64,000 nucleotides of DNA from Bombus terrestris (lineage: Eukaryota > Arthropoda > Insecta > Hymenoptera > Apidae): assembly GCF_910591885.1 (NCBI RefSeq), contig NW_025963578.1, positions 496,001 to 560,000 of the forward strand, read 5' to 3'. The notes below the pieces were generated by a model. That model saw nothing but the letters and a program-made list of their open reading frames with translations, searched no databases and was not told the DNA's origin. A program made the position numbers and the translations under genes. Shown here piece after piece: positions 26,101-40,400 of the stretch. Positions within the stretch are counted from its first letter, which is position 1; every line of letters starts with the position of its first letter.

Positions 26101-27400
26101 GGACACCGTGGGACAACGTGGGACAACGTGGGACAACGTGGGACAACGTGGGACAACGTGGGACACCGTTGGACAACGTGGGACACCGTGGGACAACGTG
26201 GGACAACGTGGGACAACGTGGGACACCGTTGGACAACGTGGGACATCGTGGGACAACGTGGGACACCGTTGGACACCGTGGGACACCGTTTGACACCGTT
26301 GGACACCGTGGGACACCGTTGGACACCGTTGGACACCGTTGGACATCGGTGGACATCGTGGGACACCGTTGGACACCGTTGGACATCGTTGGACACCGTT
26401 GGACACCGTGGGACAAAGTTGGACACCGTTGGACACCGTTGGACATCGTGGGACAACGTGGGACAACGTGGGACAACGTGGGACAACGTGGGACAACGTG
26501 GGACATCGTTGGACATCGTGGGACACCGTTGGACATCGTTGGACACCGTTGGACATCGTTGGACACCGTGGGACAACGTGGGACAACGTGGGACAACGTG
26601 GGACACCGTTGGACATCGTTGGACACCGTTGGACATCGTTGGACACCGTGGGACACCGTTGGACACCGTTGGACACCGTTGGACATCGGTGGACATCGTG
26701 GGACACCGTTGGACACCGTTGGACATCGTTGGACACCGTTGGACACCGTGGGACAACGTGGGACAACGTGGGACAACGTGGGACAACGTGGGACAACGTG
26801 GGACAACGTGGGACAACGTGGGACACCGTTGGACACCGTGGGACTTCGTTTACAACGTGGGACAACGTGGGACAACGTGGGACAACGTGGGACAACGTGG
26901 GAAACCATGGAACAACGTGGGACAACGTGGGACAACGTGGGACAACGTGGGACAACGTGGGACAACGTGGGACACCGTTGGACATCGTTGGACAACGTGG
27001 GACAACGTGGGACAACGTGGGACAACGTGGGACAACGTGGGACAACGTGGGACACCGTTGGACACCGTGGGACACCGTTGGACACCGTGGGACACCGTTG
27101 GACACCGTTGGACATCGTTGGACACCGTGGGACAACGTGGGACAACGTGGGACAACGTGGGACACCGTTGGACACCGTGGGACAACGTGGGACAACGTGG
27201 GACAACGTGGGACATCGTTGGACATCGTTGGACATCGTTGGACATCGTTGGACACCGTTGGACACCGTTGGACACCGTTGGATACCGTTGGACACCGTTG
27301 GACATCGGTGGACATCGTGGGACACCGTTGGACATCGGTGGACATCGTGGGACACCGTTGGACACCGTTGGACAACGTGGGACAACGTGGGACACCGTTG
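23141..27400 (+). repeat. Blocks repeated at about 3,700 bp (23.1-23.7 and 26.8-27.4 kb)
   Basis: The series GACTTCGTT, A run, GAAACCATGG, A run, GATACCGTTG occurs at 23141/26841, 23202/26901 and 23582/27281. The offset is 3,700 bp before the register break at 26,851 and 3,699 after it. The older copy keeps the normal GTTGGACAAC junction, which shows that the 1-bp loss happened in the right-hand copy. Confidence 0.8.
26841..26860 (+). other. Only register break in the satellite (1-bp deletion)
   Basis: The sequence reads GACTTCGTT followed by TACAACGTGG, where the equivalent junction at 23141-23160 reads GACTTCGTT followed by GGACAACGTG. One base is lost and one changed, which moves the 10-bp register by one. 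All long open frames on either strand break here or change frame. Confidence 0.9.
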
Positions 27401-27580
27401 GACACCGTTGGACATCGTTGGACACCGTTGGACATCGTTGGACACCGTTGGACACCGTGGGACACCGTTGGACACCGTTGGACATCGTTGGACACCGTGG
27501 GACAACGTGGGACAACGTGGGACACCGTTGGACACCGTTGGACATCGTTGGACACCGTTGGACACCGTTGGACACCGTTG

Positions 27581-27870
27581 GACACCGTGGGACAACGTGG
27601 GACAACGTGGGACAACGTGGGACAACGTGGGACAACGTGGGACAACGTGGGAAAACGTGGGACAACGTGGGACAACGTGGGACAACGTGGGACAACGTGG
27701 GACAACGTGGGACATCGTGGGACAACGTGGGACAACGTGGGACAACGTGGGACAACGTGGGACAACGTGGGACAACGTGGGACAACGTGGGACAACGTGG
27801 GACAACGTGGGACATCGTGGGACAACGTGGGACAACGTGGGACAACGTGGGACAACGTGGGACAACGTGG
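27581..27870 (+). repeat. Uniform GTGGG tract (29 units)
   Basis: Twenty-nine consecutive units end in GTGG, mostly type A with E units at 27711 and 27811 and a GAAAACGTGG at 27651. It is comparable to 20651-20930 and to a shorter tract near 30,330-30,540, and probably shares ancestry with them. Confidence 0.7.
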
Positions 27871-30800
27871 GACACCGTTGGACAACGTGGGACACCGTTG
27901 GACATCGTTGGACACCGTGGGACAACGTGGGACAACGTGGGACAACGTGGGACACCGTTGGACACCGTTGGACATCGTTGGACATCGTTGGACATCGTGG
28001 GACACCGTTGGACATTGTTGGACACCGTTGGACATCGTTGGACACCGTGGGACAACGTGGGACAACGTGGGACAACGTGGGACACCGTTGGACATCGTTG
28101 GACACCGTTGGACATCGTTGGACACCGTGGGACACCGTTGGACACCGTTGGACACCGTTGGACATCGGTGGACATCGTGGGACACCGTTGGACACCGTTG
28201 GACATCGTTGGACACCGTTGGACACCGTGGGACAACGTGGGACAACGTGGGACAACGTGGGACAACGTGGGACAACGTGGGACAACGTGGGACAACGTGG
28301 GACACCGTTGGACATCGTTGGACACCGTGGGACAACGTGGGACAACGTGGGACAACGTGGGACACCGTTGGACACCGTGGGACACCGTTGGACAACGTGG
28401 GACAACGTGGGACAACGTGGGACAACGTGGGACAACGTGGGACAACGTGGGACAACGTGGGACAACGTGGGACACCGTTGGACACCGTGGGACACCGTTG
28501 GACAACGTGGGACAACGTGGGACAACGTGGGACAACGTGGGACAACGTGGGACACCGTTGGACACCGTGGGACACCGTTGGACACCGTGGGACACCGTTG
28601 GACACCGTTGGACATCGTTGGACACCGTGGGACAACGTGGGACAACGTGGGACAACGTGGGAAACCATGGAACAACGTGGGACAACGTGGGACACCGTTG
28701 GACATCGTTGGACAACGTGGGACAACGTGGGACAACGTGGGACAACGTGGGACACCGTGGGACACCGTTGGACACCGTTGGACATCGTTGGACACCGTTG
28801 GACATCGTTGGACAACGTGGGACATCGTGGGACAACGTGGGACACCGTTGGACACCGTGGGACACCGTTTGACACCGTTGGACACCGTGGGACACCGTTG
28901 GACACCGTTGGACATCGTTGGACAACGTGGGACAACGTGGGACACCGTTGGACACCGTGGGACAACGTGGGACAACGTGGGACAACGTGGGACACCCTTG
29001 GACACCGTGGGACAACGTGGGACAACGTGGGACAACGTGGGTCACCGTTGGACACCGTGGGACACCGTTGGACACCGTTGGACATCGTTGGACACCGTGG
29101 GACAACGTGGGACAACGTGGGACAACGTGGGAAACCATGGAACAACGTGGGACAACGTGGGACAACGTGGGACAACGTGGGACAACGTGGGACAACGTGG
29201 GACACCGTTGGACATCGTTGGACAACGTGGGACAACGTGGGACAACGTGGGACAACGTGGGACAACGTGGGACAACGTGGGACACCGTTGGACACCGTGG
29301 GACACCGTTGGACACCGTTGGACATCGTTGGACACCGTGGGACAACGTGGGACAACGTGGGACAACGTGGGACACCGTTGGACACCGTGGGACAACGTGG
29401 GACAACGTGGGACAACGTGGGACATCGTTGGACATCGTTGGACATCGTTGGACATCGTTGTACACCGCTGGACACCGTGGGACACCGTTGGATACCGTTG
29501 GACACCGTTGGACATCGGTGGACATCGTGGGACACCGTTGGACACCGTTGGACAACGTGGGACATCGTGGGACAACGTGGGACAACGTGGGACAACGTGG
29601 GACAACGTGGGACACCGTTGGACACCGTGGGACACCGTTGGACATCGGTGGACATCGTGGGACACCGTTGGACACCGTTGGACATCGTTGGACACCGTTG
29701 GACACCGTGGGACACCGTTGGACACCGTTGGACATCGTTGGACACCGTGGGACAACGTGGGACAACGTGGGACAACGTGGGACAACGTGGGACACCGTTG
29801 GACACCGTGGGACACCTTTGGACAACGTGGGACAACGTGGGACAACGTGGGACAACGTGGGACAACGTGGGACAACGTGGGACAACGTGGGACAACGTGG
29901 GACAACGTGGGACAACGTGGGACAACGTGGGACAACGTGGGACAACGTGGGACAACGTGGGACACCGTTGGACAACGTGGGACACCGTGGGACAACGTGG
30001 GACAACGTGGGACAACGTGGGACACCGTTGGACACCGTTGGACATCGTGGGACACCGTTGGACATCGTTGGACATCGTTGGACATCGTTGGACACCGTTG
30101 GACACCGTTGGACACCGTTGGACACCGTTGGACATCGGTGGACATCGTGGGACACCGTTGGACACCGTTGGACATCGTTGGACACCGTTGGACACCGTGG
30201 GACACCGTTGGACACCGTTGGACATCGTTGGACACCGTGGGACAACGTAGGACAACGTGGGACACCGTTGGACACCGTTGGACATCGTTGGACACCGTTG
30301 GACACCGTTGGACACCGTTGGACACCGTGGGACAACGTGGGACAACGTGGGACAACGTGGGACAACGTGGGACAACGTGGGACAACGTGGGAAAACGTGG
30401 GACAACGTGGGACAACGTGGGACAACGTGGGACAACGTGGGACATCGTGGGACAACGTGGGACAACGTGGGACAACGTGGGACAACGTGGGACAACGTGG
30501 GACAACGTGGGACAACGTGGGACAACGTGGGACAACGTGGGACACCGTTGGACATCGTTGGACACCGTTGGACAACGTGGGACAACGTGGGACAACGTGG
30601 GACAACGTGGGACAACGTGGGACAACGTGGGACACCGTTGGACATCGTTGGACACCGTTGGACATCGTTGGACACCGTGGGACACCGTTGGACACCGTTG
30701 GACACCGTTGGACATCGGTGGACATCGTGGGACACCGTTGGACACCGTGGGACAACGTGGGACAACGTGGGACAACGTGGGACAACGTGGGACAACGTGG

Positions 30801-33800
30801 GACAACGTGGGACAACGTGGGACAACGTGGGACACCGTTGGACATCGTTGGACACCGTGGGACAACGTGGGACAACGTGGGACAACGTAGGACAACGTGG
30901 GACAACGTGGGACAACGTGGGACACCGTTGGACACCGTGGGACACCGTTGGACACCGTGGGACACCGTTGGACACCGTTGGACACCGTTGGACATCGTTG
31001 GACACCGTGGGACAACGTGGGACAACGTGGGACAACGTGGGACACCGTTGGACATCGTTGGACACCGTTGGACATCGTTGGACACCGTGGGACACCGTTG
31101 GACACCGTTGGACACCGTTGGACATCGGTGGACATCGTGGGACACCGTTGGACACCGTTGGACATCGTTGGACACCGTTGGACACCGTGGGACAACGTGG
31201 GACAACGTGGGACAACGTGGGACAACGTGGGACAACGTGGGACAACGTGGGACAACGTGGGACAACGTGGGACACCGTTGGACATCGTTGGACACCGTGG
31301 GACAACGTGGGACAACGTGGGACAACGTGGGACACCGTTGGACACCGTGGGACACCGTTGGACAACGTGGGACAACGTGGGACAACGTGGGACAACGTGG
31401 GACAACGTGGGACAACGTGGGACAACGTGGGACAACGTGGGACACCGTTGGACACCGTGGGACACCGTTGGACAACGTGGGACAACGTGGGACAACGTGG
31501 GACAACGTGGGACAACGTGGGACACCGTTGGACACCGTGGGACACCGTTGGACACCGTGGGACACCGTTGGACACCGTTGGACATCGTTGGACACCGTGG
31601 GACAACGTGGGACAACGTGGGACAACGTGGGAAACCATGGAACAACGTGGGACAACGTGGGACAACGTGGGACAACGTGGGACACCGTTGGACATCGTTG
31701 GAAACCGTGGGACAACGTGGGACAACGTGGGACACCGTTGGACACCGTTGGACATCGTTGGACACCGTTGGACACCGTGGGACAACGTGGGACAACGTGG
31801 GACAACGTGGGACAACGTGGGACAACGTAGGACAACGTGGGACAACGTGGGACACCGTTGGACATCGTTGGACAACGTGGGACAACGTGGGACAACGTGG
31901 GACAACGTGGGACACCGTGGGACACCGTTGGACACCGTTGGACATCGTTGGACACCGTTGGACATCGTTGGACAACGTGGGACATCGTGGGACAACGTGG
32001 GACACCGTTGGACACCGTGGGACACCGTTTGACACCGTTGGACACCGTGGGACACCGTTGGACACCGTTGGACACCGTTGGACATCGGTGGACATCGGTG
32101 GACATCGTGGGACACCGTTGGACACCGTTGGACATCGTTGGACACCGTTGGACACCGTGGGACAACGTTGGACATCGTTGGACACCGTTGGACATCGTTG
32201 GACATCGTTGGACATCGTTGGACACCGTTGGACACCGTTGGACACCGTTGGACACCGTTGGACATCGGTGGACATCGTGCGACACCGTTGGACATCGTTG
32301 GACACCGTTGGACATCGTTGGACACCGTGGGACAACGTGGGACAACGTGGGACAACGTGGGACAACGTGGGACACCGTTGGACACCGTGGGACACCGTTG
32401 GACACCGTTGGACATCGTTGGACACCGTGGGACAACGTGGGACAACGTGGGACAACGTGGGAAACCATGGAACAACGTGGGACAACGTGGGACAACGTGG
32501 GACAACGTGGGACAACGTGGGACAACGTGGGACACCGTTGGACATCGTTGGACACCGTGGGACAACGTGGGACAACGTGGGACAACGTGGGACACCGTTG
32601 GACACCGTTGGACATCGTTGGACATCGTTGGACATCGTGGGACACCGTTGGACATCGTTGGACATCGTTGGACACCGTTGGACATCGTTGGACATCGTTG
32701 GACATCGTTGGACACCGTTGGACACCGTTGGACACCGTTGGACACCGTTGGACATCGGTGGACATCGTGGGACACCGTTGGACATCGTTGGACACCGTTG
32801 GACATCGTTGGACACCGTGGGACAACGTGGGACAACGTGGGACAACGTGGGACAACGTGGGACAACGTGGGACAACGTGGGACAACGTGGGACAACGTGG
32901 GACACCGTTGGACAACGTGGGACAACGTGGGACAACGTGGGACACCGTTGGACACCGTGGGACACCGTTGGACAACGTGGGACAACGTGGGACAGCGTGG
33001 GACAACGCGGGACAACGTGGGACACCGTTGGACACCGTGGGACAACGTGGGACAACGTGGGACACCGTTGGACACCGTGGGACTTCGTTGGACAACGTGG
33101 GACAACGTGGGACAACGTGGGACAACGTGGGACAACGTGGGACACCGTTGGACACCGTGGGACACCGTTGGACACCGTTGGACATCGTTGGACACCGTGG
33201 GACAACGTGGGACAACGTGGGACAACGTGGGAAACCATGGAACAACGTGGGACAACGTGGGACAACGTGGGACAACGTGGGACAACGTGGGACAACGTGG
33301 GACATCGTGGGACAACGTGGGACAACGTGGGACAACGTGGGACAACGTGGGACAACGTGGGACAACGTGGGACAACGTGGGACAACGTGGGACACCGTTG
33401 GACAACGTGGGACACCGTTGGACATCGTTGGACAACGTGGGACAACGTGGGACAACGTGGGACAACGTGGGACAACGTGGGACAACGTGGGACAACGTGT
33501 GACACCGTTGGACACCGTGGGACACCGTTGGACAACGTGGGACAACGTGGGACAACGTGGGACAACGTGGGACAACGTGGGACAACGTGGGACAACGTGG
33601 GACATCGTTGGACATCGTGGGACACCGTTGGACATCGTTGGACACCGTTGGACATCGTTGGACACCGTGGGACAACGTGGGACAACGTGGGACAACGTGG
33701 GACACCGTTGGACATCGTTGGACACCGTTGGACATCGTTGGACACCGTGGGACACCGTTGGACACCGTTGGACACCGTTGGACATCGGTGGACATCGTGG

Positions 33801-36800
33801 GACACCGTTGGACACCGTTGGACATCGTTGGACACCGTTGGACACCGTGGGACAACGTGGGACAACGTGGGACAACGTGGGACAACGTGGGACAACGTGG
33901 GACAACGTGGGACAACGTGGGACACCGTTGGACACCGTGGGACTTCGTTGGACAACGTGGGACAACGTGGGACAACGTGGGACAACGTGGGACAACGTGG
34001 GACACCGTTGGACACCGTGGGACACCGTTGGACACCGTTGGACATCGTTGGACACCGTGGGACAACGTGGGACAACGTGGGACAACGTGGGAAACCATGG
34101 AAAAACGTGGGACAACGTGGGACAACGTGGGACAACGTGGGACAACGTGGGACACCGTTGGACATCGTTGGACACCGTGGGACAACGTGGGACAACGTGG
34201 GACAACGTGGGACACCGTTGGACACCGTGGGACACCGTTGGACACCGTGGGACACCGTTGGACAACGTGGGACAACGTGGGACAACGTGGGACAACGTGG
34301 GACAACGTGGGACAACGTGGGACAACGTGGGACAACGTGGGACAACGTGGGACACCGTGGGACACCGTGGGACACCATTGGACAACGTGGGACAACGTGG
34401 GACAACGTGGGACAACGTGGGACAACGTGGGACACCGTGGGACACCGTGGGACACCGTTGGACACCGTTGGACATCGTTGGACACCGTGGGACAACGTGG
34501 GACAACGTGGGACAACGTGGGAAACCATGGAACAACGTGGGACAACGTGGGACAACGTGGGACAACGTGGGACAACGTGGGACAACGTGGGACACCGTTG
34601 GACATCGTTGGACACCGTGGGACAACGTGGGACAACGTGGGACAACGTGGGACACCGTTGGACACCGTTGGACATCGTTGGACATCGTTGGACATCGTGG
34701 GACACCGTTGGACATCGTTGGACATCGTTGGACACCGTTGGACATCGTTGGACATCGTTGGACATCGTTGGACACCGTTGGACACCGTTGGACACCGTTG
34801 GACACCGTTGGACATCGGTGGACATCGTGGGACACCGTTGGACATCGTTGGACACCGTTGGACATCGTTGGACACCGTGGGACAACGTGGGACAACGTGG
34901 GACAAAGTGGGACACCGTTGGACATCGTTGGACACCGTTGGACATCGTTGGACACCGTGGGACACCGTTGGACACCTTTGGACACCGTTGGACATCGGTG
35001 GACATCGTGGGACACCGTTGGACACCGTTGGACATCGTTGGACACCGTTGGACACCGTGGGACAACGTGGGACAACGTGGGACAACGTGGGACAACGTGG
35101 GACAACGTGGGACAACGTGGGACACCGTTGGACACCGTGGGACACCGTTGGACAACGTGGGACAACGTGGGACAGCGTGGGACAACGCGGGACAACGTGG
35201 GACACCGTTGGACACCGTGGGACACCGTTGGACACCGTTGGATATCGTTGGACACCGTGGGACAACGTGGGACAACGTGGGACAACGTGGGAAACCATGG
35301 AACAACGTGGGACAACGTGGGACAACGTGGGACAACGTGGGACAACGTGGGACACCGTTGGACATCGTTGGACACCGTGGGACAACGTGGGACAACGTAG
35401 GACAACGTGGGACACCGTTGGACACCGTGGGACACCGTTGGACACCGTGGGACACCGTTGGACAACGTGGGACAACGTGGGACAACGTGGGACAACGTGG
35501 GACACCGTTGGACACCGTTGGACATCGTTGGTCATCGTTGGACATCGTGGGACACCGTTGGACATCGTTGGACACCGTTGGACAACGTGGGACAACGTGG
35601 GACAACGTGGGACAACGTGGGACACCGTTGGACATCGTTGGACACCGTTGGACATCGTTGGACACCGTTGGACATCGTTGGACACCGTGGGACACCGTTG
35701 GACACCGTTGGACACCGTTGGACATCGGTGGACATCGTGGGACACCGTTGGACACCGTTGGACATCGTTGGACACCGTTGGACACCGTGGGACAACGTGG
35801 GACAACGTGGGACAACGTGGGACAACGTGGGACAACGTGGGACAACGTGGGACAACGTGGGACAACGTGGGACAACGTGGGACAACGTGGGACACCGTTG
35901 GACACCGTGGGACTTCGTTGGACAACGTGGGACAACGTGGGACAACGTGGGACAACGTGGGACAACGTGGGACACCGTTGGACACCGTGGGACACCGTTG
36001 GACACCGTTGGACATCGTTGGACACCGTGGGACAACGTGGGACAACGTGGGACAACGTGGGAAACCATGGAACAACGTGGGACAACGTGGGACAACGTGG
36101 GACAACGTGGGACAACGTGGGACAACGTGGGACAACGTGGGACACCGTTGGACATCGTTGGACACCGTGGGACAACGTGGGACAACGTGGGACAACGTGG
36201 GACACCGTTGGACACCGTGGGACACCGTTGGACAACGTGGGACAACGTGGGACACCGTTGGACATCGTTGGACACCGTGGGACAGAGTGGGACAACGTGG
36301 GACAACGTGGGAAACCATGGAACAACGTGGGACAACGTGGGACAACGTGGGACAACGTGGGACAACGTGGGACAACGTGGGACACCGTTGGACATCGTTG
36401 GACACCGTGGGACAACGTGGGACAACGTGGGACAACGTGGGACACCGTTGGACACCGTTGGACATCGTTGGACATCGTTGGACATCGTGGGACACCGTTG
36501 GACATCGTTGGACATCGTTGGACACCGTTGGACATCGTTGGACATCGTTGGACATCGTTGGACACCGTTGGACACCGTTGGACACCGTGGGACACCGTTG
36601 GACATCGGTGGACATCGTTGGACACCGTTGGACATCGTTGGACACCGTGGGACAACGTGGGACAACGTGGGACAACGTGGGACAACGTGGGACAACGTGG
36701 GACAACGTGGGACAACGTGGGACATCGTTGGACATCGTGGGACACCGTTGGACATCGTTGGACACCGTTGGACATCGTTGGACACCGTGGGACAACGTGG

Positions 36801-37449
36801 GACAACGTGGGACAACGTGGGACACCGTTGGACATCGTTGGACACCGTTGGACATCGTTGGACACCGTGGGACACCGTTGGACACCGTTGGACACCGTTG
36901 GACATCGGTGGACATCGTGGGACACCGTTGGACACCGTTGGACATCGTTGGACACCGTTGGACACCGTGGGACAACGTGGGACAACGTGGGACAACGTGG
37001 GACAACGTGGGACAACGTGGGACAACGTGGGACAACGTGGGACACCGTTGGACATCGTTGGACACCGTGGGACAACGTGGGACAACGTGGGACAACGTGG
37101 GACACCGTTGGACACCGTGGGACACCGTTGGACACCGTGGGACACCGTTGGACAACGTGGGACAACGTGGGACAACGTGGGACACCGTTGGACACCGTGG
37201 GACACCGTTGGACACCGTTGGACATCGTTGGACACCGTGGGACAACGTGGGACAACGTGGGACAACGTGGGAAACCATGGAACAACGTGGGACAACGTGG
37301 GACAACGTGGGACAACGTGGGACAACGTGGGACAACGTGGGACACCGTTGGACATCGTTGGACACCGTGGGACACCGTTGGACAACGTGGGACAACGTGG
37401 GACAACGTGGGACAACGTGGGACAACGTGGGACACCGTTGGACACCGTG

Positions 37450-40400
37450 GGACACCGTTGGACACCGTTGGACATCGTTGGACACCGTGGGACAACGTGG
37501 GACAACGTGGGACAACGTGGGAAACCATGGAACAACGTGGGACAACGTGGTACAACGTGGGACAACGTGGGACAACGTGGGACAACGTGGGACAACGTGG
37601 GACAACGTGGGACACCGTTGGACATCGTTGGACACCGTGGGACAACGTGGGACAACGTGGGACAACGTGGGACACCGTGGGACACCGTTGGACATCGTTG
37701 GACACCGTTGGACATCGTTGGACACCGTGGGACAACGTGGGACAACGTGGGACAACGTGGGACACCGTTGGACATCGTTGGACACCGTTGGACATCGTTG
37801 GACACCGTGGGACACCGTTGGACACCGTTGGACACCGTTGGACATCGGTGGACATCGTGGGACACCGTTGGACACCGTTGGACATCGTTGGACACCGTTG
37901 GACACCGTGGGACAACGTGGGACAACGTGGGACAACGTGGGACAACGTGGGACAACGTGGGACAACGTGGGACAACGTGGGACACCGTTGGACAACGTGG
38001 GACAACGTGGGACAACGTGGGACAACGTGGGACAACGTGGGACAACGTGGGACAACGTGGGACAACGTGGGACAACGTGGGACAACGTGGGACAACGTGG
38101 GACACCGTTGGACACCGTGGGACACCGTTGGACAACGTGGGACAACGTGGGACAACGTGGGACAACGTGGGACAACGTGGGACACCGTTGGACACCGTGG
38201 GACACCGTTGGACACCGTTGGACATCGTTGGACACCGTGGGACAACGTGGGACAACGTGGGACAACGTGGGAAACCATGGAACAACGTGGGACAACGTGG
38301 GACAACGTGGGACAACGTGGGACAACGTGGGACAACGTGGGACAACGTGGGACAACGTGGGACACCGTTGGACATCGTTGGACACCGTGGGACAACGTGG
38401 GACAACGTGGGACAACGTGGGACACCGTTGGACACCGTTGGACATCGTTGGACATCGTGGGACACCGTTGGACATCGTTGGACATCGTTGGACACCGTTG
38501 GACATCGTTGGACATCGTTGGACATCGTTGGACACCGTTGGACACCGTTGGACACCGTTGGACACCGTTGGACATCCGTGGACATCGTGCGACACCGTTG
38601 GACATCGTTGGACACCGTTGGACATCGTTGGACACCGTGGGACAACGTGGGACAACGTGGGACAACGTGGGACACCGTTGGACATCGTTGGACACCGTTG
38701 GACATCGTTGGACACCGTGGGACACCGTTGGACACCTTTGGACACCGTTGGACATCGTTGGACACCGTTGGACACCGTTGGACATCGTTGGACACCGTTG
38801 GACACCGTGGGACAACGTGGGACAACGTGGGACAACGTGGGACAACGTGGGACAACGTGGGACACCGTTGGACACCGTGGGACACCGTTGGACAACGTGG
38901 GACAACGTGGGACAGCGTGTTACAACGCGGGACAACGTGGGACACCGTTGGACACCGTGGGACACCGTTGGACACCGTTGGATATCGTTGGACACCGTGG
39001 GACAACGTGGGACAACGTGGGACAACGTGGGAAACCATGGAACAACGTCGGACAACGTGGGACAACGTGGGACAACGTGGGACAACGTGGGACACCGTTG
39101 GACATCGTTGGACACCGTGGGACAACGTGGGACAACGTGGGACAACGTGGGACACCGTTGGACACCGTGGGACACCGTTGGACACCGTGGGACACCGTGG
39201 GACACCGTTGGACAACGTGGGACAACGTGGGACAACGTGGGACAACGTGGGACACCGTTGGACACCGTTGGACATCGTTGGACATCGTTGTACATCGTGG
39301 GACACCGTTGGACATCGTTGGACACCGTTGGACAACGTGGGACAACGTGGGACAACGTGGGACACCGTTGGACATCGTTGGACACCGTTGGACATCGTTG
39401 GACACCGTTGGACATCGTTGGACACCGTGGGACACCGTTGGACACCGTTGGACACCGTTGGACATCGGTGGACATCGTGGGACACCGTTGGACACCGTTG
39501 GACATCGTTGGACACCGTTGGACACCGTGGGACAACGTGGGACAACGTGGGACAACGTGGGACAACGTGGGACAACGTGGGACAACGTGGGACAACGTGG
39601 GACAACGTGGGACACCGTTGGACACCGTGGGACTTCGTTGGACAACGTGGGACAACGTGGGACAACGTGGGACAACGTGGGACAACGTGGGACACCGTTG
39701 GACACCGTGGGACACCGTTGGACACCGTTGGACATCGTTGGACACCGTGGGACAACGTGGGACAACGTGGGACAACGTGGGAAACCATGGAACAACGTGG
39801 GACAACGTGGGACAACGTGGGACAACGTGGGACAACGTGGGACAACGTGGGACAACGTGGGACAACGTGGGACAACGTGGGACACCGTTGGACATCGTTG
39901 GACACCGTGGGACAACGTGGGACAACGTGGGACAACGTGGGACACCGTTGGACACCGTTGGACATCGTTGGACATCGTTGGACATCGTGGGACACCGTTG
40001 GACATCGTTGGACATCGTTGGACACCGTTGGACATCGTTGGACATCGTTGGACATCGTTGGACACCGTTGGACACCGTTGGACACCGTTGGACACCGTTG
40101 GACATCGGTGGACATCGTGGGACACCGTTGGACATCGTTGGACACCGTTCGACATCGTTGGACACCGTGGGACAACGTGGGACAACGTGGGACAACGTGG
40201 GACACCGTTGGACATCGTTGGACACCGTTGGACATCGTTGGACACCGTGGGACACCGTTGGACACCTTTGGACACCGTTGGACATCGGTGGACATCGTGG
40301 GACACCGTTGGACACCGTTGGACATCGTTGGACACCGTTGGACACCGTGGGACAACGTGGGACAACGTGGGACAACGTGGGACAACGTGGGACAACGTGG

